Source: Oscillospiraceae bacterium (GTDB lineage: Bacteria > Bacillota > Clostridia > Oscillospirales > Acutalibacteraceae). From it: a stretch of 64,000 nt of DNA. Both the position numbers and the translations under genes were made by a program. Below, piece by piece: positions 37,331 to 45,277 of the stretch (positions are counted from its first letter, which is position 1; each line of letters starts with the position of its first letter). A model generated the notes under the pieces. It was not told the origin of the DNA. It did no database searches and was given only the letters and a program-made list of their open reading frames with translations. The stretch is from assembly GCA_003526845.1 (NCBI GenBank), contig DPVM01000004.1:14518-78517 (forward strand), in the 5' to 3' direction.

Positions 37331-38041
37331 TCAGTCCTCCTTTTTGTGGAGCACTTCGTCATCGGGGTTATACATTTTATATCCCGGGTGACGGCCTGTA
37401 ATTCTGTAATAACTTCTCAAATCAATAAGCTTTTGAATATTATTCCGGTCAATATCATGACTGCCGCCGAGAATAACAGCGTTAATCGTAATTTTTGCCC
37501 AAAGTTCAAGGCTTTCCATTCTGTAAAATGCCGTGATAACATCACTGCCGACTGCAAGCGCACCGTGATTTTCAAGAAGCATAACATCATGCTCGTCGAG
37601 ATAAGGCTCGATAGCGTCAGGCACTTCTGTTGTTGACGGAGTTCCGTAAGGTGTAAGCGGAACTGCACCGATAGCGGCAACATCCTCAATCATATTATAC
37701 ATATCCATAGCCTTGTGAGCGACTGCAAATCCTGTTGCTCCGGGCGGATGAGCGTGAATAACACTGAACACATCGTCGCGCTTATCGTAGCAACGCAAAT
37801 GCATTTTGATTTCACTTGAAGGTCTTAATCCCTCCGCAGCCTCAAGAACATTACCCTTGCTGTCAATTCTGATAAGCTTATCGGGTGTGATAAATGACTT
37901 GCTCATTCCCGTAGGCGTTGCAAGAATTGTGCCGTCGTCAAGTTTTGCGCTGACATTGCCGTCATTAGCCGCAACCCAGCCAAGCTGCCACATTTTATGG
38001 CAAACATCACAAATTTGGTCTTTAATTACATCAATTTCCAT
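37331..38041 (-). CDS. fucA: L-fuculose-1-phosphate aldolase (class II)
   Basis: Splits L-fuculose-1-phosphate into dihydroxyacetone phosphate and L-lactaldehyde. The 236-residue protein has GNVSAKLDDG, the zinc ligands in VIHAHPPGATGF and LENHGALAVG, and a C-terminal RHPGYKMY extension. It is the first gene of the fucose operon with AAAGGA before the ATG. No lactaldehyde reductase or microcompartment gene adjoins it. Confidence 0.9.
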   Translation of the reverse strand: MEIDVIKDQICDVCHKMWQLGWVAANDGNVSAKLDDGTILATPTGMSKSFITPDKLIRIDSKGNVLEAAEGLRPSSEIKMHLRCYDKRDDVFSVIHAHPPGATGFAVAHKAMDMYNMIEDVAAIGAVPLTPYGTPSTTEVPDAIEPYLDEHDVMLLENHGALAVGSDVITAFYRMESLELWAKITINAVILGGSHDIDRNNIQKLIDLRSYYRITGRHPGYKMYNPDDEVLHKKED

Positions 38042-38085
38042 AATTGTATCCTTTCAAAAAATATATTTCAATTTGTATTATACTG

Positions 38086-38115
38086 TTGATTTTTTTATTA
38101 ATCTATGTATATAAT
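38086..38115 (+). promoter_or_regulatory. Promoter of the araC-type regulator
   Basis: TTGATT at 38086-38091, 18-bp spacer, TATAAT at 38110-38115. The divergent fucA promoter shows a TATAAT but no good -35, as expected for an activator-dependent promoter (inference). Confidence 0.5.
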
Positions 38116-38162
38116 GTGAAGTAATAGGACAATATTCACTTTTATCACTTAAGGAGAAAATT

Positions 38163-39020
38163 TTGAGATATTCAGGATATCACGAAAACAAAACAAGAGG
38201 TACATTCGGCTTTCCCATTCAGTTGTATTATGTTGATAATAATCACCCACAATACGAAATGCCGTTTCATTGGCACATGGAATGCGAGTTGATTTTAATT
38301 CTCGAGGGAGAATTTAATTTGACCGTAAATTCCGTTAAGCATACATTAAAAAAGGGACAAAGCGCATTTATCCCAAGCGAATTTATACACGGCGGAACAC
38401 CTAATAATTGTATATATGAATGTGTTGTATTTGATATGGAAAGTTTTTTGAAACAATCACCGCAGTGCATTGAGAAATACAACGCTGCCATGGATTCCGG
38501 CAGTATTAAAGAGGAAATATTCAATTCCGACACTATGACAGGCAGGATTGTTGACTCACTTTTTGAGAATATGGAAAAGGAAGCAGACACATACACTTTC
38601 ACTACTACCGGCTTGTTGTGGCAGTTGATGGGGAATATTTTGAGCAAAGCCTCCCCCACCGTTTCAACGGCGCAAAACACATACAGGAAAAACGCGCAGA
38701 TAAAAAAGGTGCTCACAAAAATCAAAAATGAATACTCAACACAATTGACTCTTGACGATTTAGCAAAGGAGGCACAGCTCAACCCTCAATATTTTTGCAA
38801 AGCATTCAAGAATGTGACCGGCAAAACACCGATTGATTATCTGAACTATTACAGAATCGAATCAGCGGCAGAAGAGCTGAGTGCATCATATAAAAGCGTG
38901 ACTGACATCGCATTGTCCTGCGGTTTTAACGATTTGAGCTATTTTAACAGACTGTTTAAGAGGCAAAAAAATATGACACCGACAGCATACAGAAAAAAAT
39001 CAAGATGGGTTTTATATTGA
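38163..39020 (+). CDS. AraC-family regulator, probably of fucose use
   Basis: A 285-residue protein with an N-terminal cupin sensor domain (PFHWHMECELILILEGEF) and a C-terminal double HTH (about 190-285; LTLDDLAKEAQLNPQYFCKA, DIALSCGFNDLSYFNRLFKR). It starts at TTG with AAGGAG upstream and is divergent from fucA, so it most likely activates the fucose operon in response to fucose or an intermediate. Confidence 0.88.
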   Translation: MRYSGYHENKTRGTFGFPIQLYYVDNNHPQYEMPFHWHMECELILILEGEFNLTVNSVKHTLKKGQSAFIPSEFIHGGTPNNCIYECVVFDMESFLKQSPQCIEKYNAAMDSGSIKEEIFNSDTMTGRIVDSLFENMEKEADTYTFTTTGLLWQLMGNILSKASPTVSTAQNTYRKNAQIKKVLTKIKNEYSTQLTLDDLAKEAQLNPQYFCKAFKNVTGKTPIDYLNYYRIESAAEELSASYKSVTDIALSCGFNDLSYFNRLFKRQKNMTPTAYRKKSRWVLY

Positions 39021-39024
39021 AAAA

Positions 39025-39056
39025 AAACGCGCATTGCCAAAAAGCAATGCGCGTTT
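39025..39056. terminator. Bidirectional terminator after the AraC gene
   Basis: Thirteen-bp perfect stem AAACGCGCATTGC/GCAATGCGCGTTT with a 6-nt loop, shared by the convergent BIG2 gene. Confidence 0.85.
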
Positions 39057-39072
39057 ATTAATTCACATTATT

Positions 39073-40242
39073 TTATACAATACTTTTACCGTTTCCGTTT
39101 TTATATGCAACTACCAAAAATTGTTGACCGTCTTCAAAATCATAAACACCGAACATAACATTATCGTATTCATTAAAATCATATGAAGGTGAATTGTAGT
39201 ACATATAGTAAGTTATATTATTAGTCTTATCTTCTCTTATTCCGTCATAAAAGAAACCTTTTGAGTCTAATTTTGAAGCATAAGTATCTTGCCAATTTTT
39301 ATCTTTTGCCTCTATTTTGCTTAAATCATAGAATCTGGTAACAACATCGTTCTGATTTCTGTATTCAAAAGGAATAACGCCGAAAAAGGCGCCTATATCG
39401 GGAATTGCGTCGTTCTCATAAAACGATTCGGGAACCACAACGGTAACAGACGATTTATCGGTTGAAGTTGCTGCGGTAATTGTGCAAATACCGCTTTTAA
39501 GAGCTATAACTTTGCCGTTTTTATCAACGGTAGCAACATTTTTATTGCTTGAAGACCAAGTTATATTTGAAACGCCGCTGAATGAAAACGTAAGCGCCTG
39601 ACCGTTATAAACGGTATATTTACTGCTCTTGAATTTGAGCGCCGTTTTAGTGGTTACGCTTAAAGTTTTTGACCAAGAACTGTAAAAATACGATTTGCCA
39701 ACCTTTTTGTAAGTACGAACGCGAACATAATATTTTCGATTACCCTTTGCATTCACACTGTAATAGGTTGTGGAATTTTTACCGATAGTTTTTGTGGCAG
39801 CATTTTTAAACGAACTGTTTTCGGCATATTGAACCTGATAACCGCTTGTTTGTGTGGATTGCTTTTTATATTTAACGGTAAAAGATTTAACCCCTGCGGA
39901 AACAGATGAAACTGAAGTTCCCTTAGGGACAATTTTAAACTTCAAAGACTTTGAGCCTTTGTATTTGCCTTTAAACTTTACTCTTACAGTATAAGAGCCG
40001 ACATTTTTTCTGCCCGACGGATATTTAACTTTGTAATATTTTGTCGAAATTGTCTTGCCCTTTTTGTCTTTGGCAACTACTTTCGGTTTTTTCGCTTTGC
40101 CGTCATATGTGTAAGTTGATGTTGAAAGCGAAACGCTCTTAGGATTTTGAGCAGCATATGCCGATATTCCCGTAGCGCCGATAACGCCGAAAAGCATAAG
40201 CAATGACAAAAATAGGCTTATAATTTTATTTGTTTTCACCAT
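39073..40242 (-). CDS. Secreted protein with Ig-like (BIG2) domain
   Basis: A 389-residue exported protein. A classical signal peptide (KTNKIISLFLSLLMLFGVIG then AYAAQ) is followed by a Lys/Tyr-rich beta domain of the clostridial cell-surface type (about 35-115), a fibronectin-III-like segment (about 115-200) and a BIG2 domain (about 205-270, WSSSNKNVATVDKNGKVIAL). The C-terminal ~115 residues are unrecognised. No LPxTG motif or S-layer domain, so it is presumably released or loosely bound. Near-consensus promoter upstream. Confidence 0.8.
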   Translation of the reverse strand: MVKTNKIISLFLSLLMLFGVIGATGISAYAAQNPKSVSLSTSTYTYDGKAKKPKVVAKDKKGKTISTKYYKVKYPSGRKNVGSYTVRVKFKGKYKGSKSLKFKIVPKGTSVSSVSAGVKSFTVKYKKQSTQTSGYQVQYAENSSFKNAATKTIGKNSTTYYSVNAKGNRKYYVRVRTYKKVGKSYFYSSWSKTLSVTTKTALKFKSSKYTVYNGQALTFSFSGVSNITWSSSNKNVATVDKNGKVIALKSGICTITAATSTDKSSVTVVVPESFYENDAIPDIGAFFGVIPFEYRNQNDVVTRFYDLSKIEAKDKNWQDTYASKLDSKGFFYDGIREDKTNNITYYMYYNSPSYDFNEYDNVMFGVYDFEDGQQFLVVAYKNGNGKSIV

Positions 40243-40272
40243 TCCTTTTTCCTCCGATATAATGATAAATCA

Positions 40273-40301
40273 ATTATACCAAATCAAATTATCAGTGTCA
40301 A
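40273..40301 (-). promoter_or_regulatory. Consensus promoter of the BIG2 gene
   Basis: On the minus strand TTGACA (40301-40296), 17-bp spacer, TATAAT (40278-40273). Confidence 0.8.
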
Positions 40302-40309
40302 TTTTGTGA

Positions 40310-40654
40310 TTATAATTCAATATTGAGTGTTTCCGATTCGGATTTCACGCCGTCATCACAAGAACGCATTGCAATGATTGTTTGTTCAAAGAGTTTGTCC
40401 AAATCCCATTCGAGCAATTGAGCGCCGAATTTGATAACGTCACGCGAACATCCTGCGGCAAATTTTTTATCTTTAAACTTCTTTTTTAAACTTTTCACTT
40501 CAAAATCGCTTGTGCTTTTGCTTGGACGCATTCTGATTGCCGCACCGATAAGCCCTGTAAACTCATCAACGGCATAGAGCACTTTTTCCATTTGGTGCGC
40601 AGGCTCAACATCAACCGTTAAGTTATAGCCGTGAGAGTAAAAGATTAAGCGCAT
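40310..40654 (-). pseudogene. HD-domain hydrolase, N-terminally truncated
   Basis: The 114 residues match only the C-terminal part of a ~190-residue HD-hydrolase family common in Clostridia (SHGYN, DVEPAHQMEKVLYAVDEFTG, SLKKKFKDKKFAAGCSRDVI). The preceding in-frame codons contain a stop, and the ~75 N-terminal residues that carry the metal-binding His/Asp are missing; the SGNH gene ends 40 bp upstream. No ribosome site precedes the ATG. It is therefore probably a relic. Confidence 0.6.
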
Positions 40655-40694
40655 CTGTTCTTAAAATACCTGAATCTATTTTTTACGCCATCAC

Positions 40695-41324
40695 TCAAAC
40701 AATTTTTGAACTGACAAGAGTATTAAATATCACATCGGCAAGGATTTTGTGGCTCTCCTTTGTCAAATGCTCTTGGTCGGCATCGCTCGGCTGAACATAA
40801 TCAGCGGCAGAAATAATATTTGCCCCTCGTGAAGAAGCAATCTTTTTGTATTCGGGAAAAAGATTTTTTGCCGTTTCGACAGATTGAGTATCAAACTCGG
40901 GGTCAAACTCCTTTTTCCATACATCGTTGCCGAGGAAAATCGGCGAAACAATCAAGATTTTTTCGGGTGAAATATATTTTGTCAACTCATCAACGCAAAG
41001 ACCTATCCCCTTTGCGATTTTGTAGGGATTTGATTTATAGTATGATTTGCAATCGTTTGTGCCGAGCATAATAACGGCCGCATCGATAGGATAGCTTGAT
41101 TCCAAAATCTCGGGGAGTGATTCAAGACCATTTCTGTTTTTGCGATATGCGTCATCATAAATGGTAGTTCTGCCGCAAAGCCCCTCTTCAATTACGCGTA
41201 CTTCGTGAGAATCGAGTTTTTCCTGAAGAATGCTTGTCCACCTGACGCCCCACGAATAGCGCTGTTTGGTATTGGGAATCAATCCCCATGTGTTTGAATC
41301 GCCAAAGCACAAGAGCTGTTTCAT
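40695..41324 (-). CDS. SGNH/GDSL-family hydrolase
   Basis: A 209-residue cytoplasmic esterase. Block I CFGDSNTWGLIP holds the nucleophilic serine, EEGLCGRTT and MLGTNDCK are blocks II and III, and DQEHLTKESH is block V with the catalytic His. No signal peptide. It resembles arylesterase/acetylhydrolase members that deacetylate sugars or small esters; substrate unknown. The start is at 41324 with GGTGG upstream. Confidence 0.87.
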   Translation of the reverse strand: MKQLLCFGDSNTWGLIPNTKQRYSWGVRWTSILQEKLDSHEVRVIEEGLCGRTTIYDDAYRKNRNGLESLPEILESSYPIDAAVIMLGTNDCKSYYKSNPYKIAKGIGLCVDELTKYISPEKILIVSPIFLGNDVWKKEFDPEFDTQSVETAKNLFPEYKKIASSRGANIISAADYVQPSDADQEHLTKESHKILADVIFNTLVSSKIV

Positions 41325-41431
41325 ACTTTCACCACCCATAATCTGTGTTATGGGTAAATAATATCACTTATTGCCTACCTTGTCAATAGGTATTGTATGT
41401 ATTATGCAATTTTATTTATTTTTGTTCATTA

Positions 41432-41640
41432 TTACCTCGGCAAAATGCTCAAATTTGTATTTTGCGCGCTTTTTGATTCCGTCGGCTTTATAAAAAAACA
41501 ACTCGGTATTTCGTTATTTCTCAAATCCTTTGCAGCACACGACGTACAGGAGCCGTCGGTGTTTTTCGGATGATGCACAAAGTTAAAATTATCGCATGTG
41601 CAAAAATCAATTTGTTGATTTAAACACAGGAGAATTTTTA
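41432..41640 (-). pseudogene. Decayed small cysteine-rich ORF (DUF6485-like)
   Basis: Within the 478-bp gap before the MATE gene the minus strand reads IDFCTCDNFNFVHHPKNTDG, then SCTSCAAKDLRNNEIPSCFF and stops at 41432. The cysteine spacing and EIPSCFF recall the DUF6485 family. No ATG, GTG or TTG occurs in frame between this segment and the preceding stop, so it is either dead or read from an unusual start. Confidence 0.3.
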
Positions 41641-41713
41641 GTATAAAAACAAATCGATTTTAATACAACAAATACTGCAAGAAAATTTTTCACAAATTCA
41701 GTATTAAAACTCA

Positions 41714-41742
41714 TTGACAATCATATTGGGCAATGCTATACT
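41714..41742 (+). promoter_or_regulatory. Promoter of the MATE gene
   Basis: TTGACA at 41714-41719, 17-bp spacer, TATACT at 41737-41742: near-consensus. Confidence 0.8.
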
Positions 41743-41749
41743 TCTTATG

Positions 41750-41832
41750 TTCGCTCAGGGAGCGATTGTTCAGTAAAAAGCGAAAGCCGAACAGGTGCAG
41801 ACTGAGACAGCTGTATCTTGTTCGGCTTTTTT
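41750..41832 (+). promoter_or_regulatory. Attenuator leader of the MATE gene
   Basis: After the promoter come a CGCTC/GAGCG hairpin and then a strong intrinsic terminator, AAAGCCGAACA (41783-41793) with TGTTCGGCTTT (41819-41829) and T6, 85 bp before the pump's ATG. TTCGCT near 41750 can pair with AGCGAA at 41779-41784, offering an alternative fold. Transcription must pass this terminator to reach the pump gene, so readthrough is probably ligand- or translation-dependent. No known riboswitch class was recognised. Confidence 0.6.
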
Positions 41833-41916
41833 GGTTATATAATTATTGCGTTTTGCAATGTCTTTACAAAAAGCGAATGCAAAGACAACTCGATTGAATT
41901 TCAGGAGAATACAAAA

Positions 41917-43251
41917 ATGAAAAAGGATGAATATTTAATAAATGAGCCGCCCCTCAAGGCGTTGACAGTTTTTGCAATGCCGATGATTTTAGGCAGTTTT
42001 TTTCAACAAGTATACAATATGGCTGATTCAATAATTGTCGGTCAATTTGTCGGTTCTTCTGCCCTTGCGGCAGTCGGCGCCTGTGCAGCACTTACAAACG
42101 TTTTTATATGCATTGCTCTTGGTGCAGGCGTGGGCGCAGGCGTACTCGTCAGCCGCTATTTCGGTGCTCAAAATTACGGCAAGATGAAAACAATAGTTTC
42201 TACTTCGTTGATCAGTTTTTTGGTTTTAAGCATAATTCTCGGTGTTTTTGGTTTTTGCAGTTCTCATTGGATGATGAGCATATTGCAAACGCCTGCAGAT
42301 ATAATGAAAAATGCGGTGCTGTATTTGCGTATCTATTTCGCCGGCTTTCCGTTTTTATTTATGTATAACATTCTTTCAACCATGTTCACGTCAATCGGCG
42401 AATCGAAAATTCCGTTATGGCTATTAATATTTTCATCAGTTTTGAATATTATTATGGACCTTTGGATGGTAGGAGGTCTTAAGCTCGGTGTATATGGTGC
42501 AGCTCTTGCCACTCTTATTGCGCAAGGCATTTCAGCCATACTTTCCCTTTTGATTTTTCTTTATCGTATGCGAAAATATGCAAGTCCGTTTCATTGGTTT
42601 GATAAAACAGAACTTCGCTCCATGCTTAAAATCGCCGTTCCCTCTGTTCTTCAACAATCAACAGTATCAATCGGTATGATGATTGTCCAAGCGGTTGTAA
42701 ATCCATTTGGCACACAAGCACTCGCAGGCTATGCGGCAACGATGAGGGTGGAAAATGTTTTTTCACTGATATTTGTGTCTATCGGGAATGCTGTATTGCC
42801 CTTTGTTTCACAAAATCTCGGCGCTAAAAAATATGACCGTATCAAGAAAGGTTACCGTGCCGCTTTACTGTTAGATGCATGCTTTGCCGTTCTTGCATTT
42901 GTAATTATTGAAACAATGCACACTCAAATGTCTTCACTTTTCTTAGGCAAAGACGGAACAGCATTAGCATATCAAGTATCCGGTGATTATATGAAATGGC
43001 TCGGCTACTTCTTCATACTTATGGGCATCAAAATGGCAACAGACGGCGTTCTTCGCGGACTTGGAAATATGCGGCCGTTTTTAATTGCAAATATGGTCAA
43101 CCTTGCAATTCGCTTGTCTGTAGCATTGATTTTTGCACCGCATTTCGGCATCGCATTTGTTTGGATAGCCGTACCGGCAGGCTGGCTTGCCAACTTTATG
43201 ATTTCTTATGCGGCACTGAGAAAATCCTGGCCAAATGATTCTTTGACTTAG
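41917..43251 (+). CDS. MATE-family multidrug efflux transporter
   Basis: A 444-residue, twelve-span exporter (NorM/MepA-like). The N-terminus PPLKALTVFAMPMILGSFFQ and QVYNMADSIIVGQFVG, and the second-half repeat AVPSVLQQSTVSIGMMIVQA with PFGTQALAGYAATMRVENV, are typical. It should exchange Na+ or H+ for cationic drugs or metabolites. I take the ATG at 41917 (AGGAG upstream); the frame upstream to 41818 is leader sequence. Confidence 0.92.
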   Translation: MKKDEYLINEPPLKALTVFAMPMILGSFFQQVYNMADSIIVGQFVGSSALAAVGACAALTNVFICIALGAGVGAGVLVSRYFGAQNYGKMKTIVSTSLISFLVLSIILGVFGFCSSHWMMSILQTPADIMKNAVLYLRIYFAGFPFLFMYNILSTMFTSIGESKIPLWLLIFSSVLNIIMDLWMVGGLKLGVYGAALATLIAQGISAILSLLIFLYRMRKYASPFHWFDKTELRSMLKIAVPSVLQQSTVSIGMMIVQAVVNPFGTQALAGYAATMRVENVFSLIFVSIGNAVLPFVSQNLGAKKYDRIKKGYRAALLLDACFAVLAFVIIETMHTQMSSLFLGKDGTALAYQVSGDYMKWLGYFFILMGIKMATDGVLRGLGNMRPFLIANMVNLAIRLSVALIFAPHFGIAFVWIAVPAGWLANFMISYAALRKSWPNDSLT

Positions 43252-43265
43252 AAATATCTATTAAC

Positions 43266-43303
43266 AAAACAGGTTTTCCTTACATATGGGGCAAACCTGT
43301 TTT
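43266..43303 (+). terminator. Terminator of the MATE gene
   Basis: Stem AAAACAGGTTT/AAACCTGTTTT followed by GTTTATG. Confidence 0.75.
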
Positions 43304-43393
43304 GTTTATGATAAAATTATATAAATGCAGTTAAAATAATATTAACTCTTTTCTAATATTTTTTAATAATTATAGCAAAATTTCGTAAAAAAC

Positions 43394-43431
43394 AAAAAAG
43401 GCCGTCTCACTTTCGTGAAACAGCCTTTTTT
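43394..43431 (-). terminator. Terminator of the 43.5-44.0 kb hypothetical gene
   Basis: Stem AAGGCTGTTTCAC/GTGAGACGGCCTT (G-U pairs) with T-runs on both sides. Confidence 0.7.
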
Positions 43432-43469
43432 ACTTTTAAATAAAATACACAAAAAACATAAGTCAATTG

Positions 43470-43958
43470 TCAATCATCGCAAATGTTTTTAATCATTCCT
43501 ACCTCAATTGCGCAGAATTCTGACAATCCATCATGATCTCTCCAACAATATTCGACTCGTCTGACATTTTGTCTTACCGAGTCGAGTACATCAAGTCGCT
43601 TTATATAATCTTTATAATTGTATTCTCCATTATCTACATCAAGTTCAAGCGTAGGAAACACTGAAAGTCCATGACTCCAGAAATCCATAAAGAAGTCGGA
43701 GCGTTTCTGATTTAATTCTTCGTAGGTATAAAATATAAATTCAACTTCTTTTATAGAAGTGACACTTTTAATATGCTCAATATATTTTTCTACGACCCAT
43801 TCTTTCTGAGAATTGTTTAAAACACCGTTTCTTCTAACAATGACTCTTGGATTATTTTTTATCGGCGTAGAAATGCGTACTCCGTTCTGTATGACAGAAG
43901 CTTTCATTCCCAATCTTATTATGCGAGTCTTTCTTTTCTTATTGCTTTTTACATTCAT
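43470..43958 (-). CDS. Hypothetical protein, 162 aa
   Basis: No family is recognised. The N-terminal ~45 residues are basic (NKKRKTRIIRLGMKA, VRRNGVL), the middle has alternating hydrophobics (EVEFIFYTYEELNQKRSDFF) and the end is acidic. No membrane span or signal. GGAG-like GAACGAAAAATG precedes the start. It has its own terminator and sits at the border of the mobile-element region, so it may be element-borne. Confidence 0.55.
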   Translation of the reverse strand: MNVKSNKKRKTRIIRLGMKASVIQNGVRISTPIKNNPRVIVRRNGVLNNSQKEWVVEKYIEHIKSVTSIKEVEFIFYTYEELNQKRSDFFMDFWSHGLSVFPTLELDVDNGEYNYKDYIKRLDVLDSVRQNVRRVEYCWRDHDGLSEFCAIEVGMIKNICDD

Positions 43959-44086
43959 TTTTCGTTCTCCTCAATACCCCTAACAGTATAAGGATAACAA
44001 ACATTATCGCATTTGTCAATAGTAATTATTAGAATTGCCCATTTGAGATGTTGAACGACAATGTGCAGATAGCAGATAAGTAAGGA

Positions 44087-44413
44087 ACGGATTGGGTGGA
44101 TTGTGTGACACAAAGTGAACAAAAAGCGGTGCGAAAATAAAAAACGGCGTACGGAAAAGACCGTGCGCCGTAGTTTTATCTATATGAGAATCCGATGAAC
44201 GCTGTGCCGACAATAAAAAAGTCAAATTATCTTGTAAAGCAAAACAAAGAAGTGCTTCCCGTGTGCGAAACGATAACCGTATTTACCGATGAGGAAACTG
44301 AAAAGTTCAAAGCGGAAGCATAGAAGAAGTATCCATCAGGAAAGCCGAAACACAATCAAGCATCAGCATATATTCTCATGCTGAGCACGGGACTGAGAAC
44401 CGATGAAGCGTTA
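44087..44413 (+). pseudogene. Rearranged integrase fragment
   Basis: Two pieces of the intact integrase region at 56976-58320 are joined here in swapped order. 44087-44189 matches the sequence just downstream of the int gene (58215-58319), and from 44189 to 44413 the sequence matches the inside of int (57449-57673), including SNYL, KQNKEVLPVCETITVF and NTGLRT-type codons. An in-frame TAG replaces TAC within it. It is a dead relic of a related element. Confidence 0.88.
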
Positions 44414-44425
44414 TTTGAGCAGATT

Positions 44426-44455
44426 AAAAAACAGCGTGAGAATTTCTCACGCTGT
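44426..44455 (-). terminator. Terminator of the redox gene cluster
   Basis: Perfect 11-bp stem ACAGCGTGAGA/TCTCACGCTGT followed on the minus strand by TTTTTTAAT. Confidence 0.8.
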
Positions 44456-44527
44456 AAGTAATTAAATATTCAATAAAATGTTATATGGTCAGATTTTCCA
44501 AATCAAATGGTGATTGATAAATAAATA

Positions 44528-44702
44528 TTATAAGCTATCAGACAACACCTTGATTTTTTCATCACAGCTACCATATACAAGTACAACATTATCACCGTAT
44601 TTTTTCAATTCATCACTTAAATTGGATAATGAATTTTCTCCAAAATAAAGTTTTATCAGATTACAATAACTAAAATTTCCTAATATAATTTTACTTCATT
44701 CT
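44528..44702 (-). pseudogene. N-terminal relic of an iron-containing alcohol dehydrogenase
   Basis: The minus strand reads NFSYCNLIKLYFGENSLSNL then SDELKKYGDNVVLVYGS before stopping at 44528. This is the N-terminal ~55 residues of butanol-dehydrogenase-like Fe-ADHs; the remaining ~330 are gone, and the start region appears frameshifted. Its place after the FMN-reductase gene fits a former member of that redox operon. Confidence 0.5.
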
Positions 44703-44722
44703 TTAATAATATAGAAATTTCA

Positions 44723-45262
44723 TTACACATTTTTACCCATTTGATAAGCAAGTTTTATTGCAGGGTGATTTTTAATTTCCCCTTTTTCATACACACCGCC
44801 GGCAACAACAGCTCCTTTTTCAACTGCACCTTTGACACAATCAGCATAACCTCTAAAGCAAGCCAATGTTGTGTCTGCTGACGATTTTTCATTGTCTGCC
44901 ATAGTAGTAATATAATAAAATTCCTTGTTTTTAACCTCTAACCAACGAGCAACGGTGCGGTCGATAACCGCTTTTAGTTGAGCATCTATTGAATAAAAGT
45001 AAACCGGACTCGCCAAAACGAGAACATCAGCATCAATCATTTTTTGTAAAATCTCAGCCATATCGTCCTTAAATACACACGCGCCGCTATTTTTACTGCA
45101 ATGGTAACAAGCAATACAAGGGTGTATATTCTTTTCGGACACATGAATTTTTTCAACATTATGACCGGCTTCTGTTGCACCTTTGGCAAATTCGTCACAA
45201 AGAAGGTCAGAGTTACCGCATTTTCGAGGACTGCCTGACAGAATTAAAACTTTTTTACTCAT
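44723..45262 (-). CDS. NAD(P)H-dependent FMN reductase / flavodoxin-fold oxidoreductase
   Basis: A 179-residue flavodoxin-fold protein. The FMN phosphate loop LSGSPRKCGNSDLL, LASPVYFYSIDAQLKAVIDR and the cysteine-rich IHPCIACYHCSKNSGACVF are typical of iron-sulfur-flavoprotein relatives and quinone/azo reductases of anaerobes. Cytoplasmic. It follows the CMD-cupin gene by 15 bp under the MerR-type promoter, suggesting a role in aldehyde, quinone or oxidative stress. Confidence 0.87.
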   Translation of the reverse strand: MSKKVLILSGSPRKCGNSDLLCDEFAKGATEAGHNVEKIHVSEKNIHPCIACYHCSKNSGACVFKDDMAEILQKMIDADVLVLASPVYFYSIDAQLKAVIDRTVARWLEVKNKEFYYITTMADNEKSSADTTLACFRGYADCVKGAVEKGAVVAGGVYEKGEIKNHPAIKLAYQMGKNV

Positions 45263-45277
45263 AATTAAGTTCTCCCA

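Noticed and set aside
41740..41835. TPP riboswitch suggested by CTGAGA in the MATE leader
   Set aside because: Only that hexamer matches; the other conserved thi-box parts are absent.
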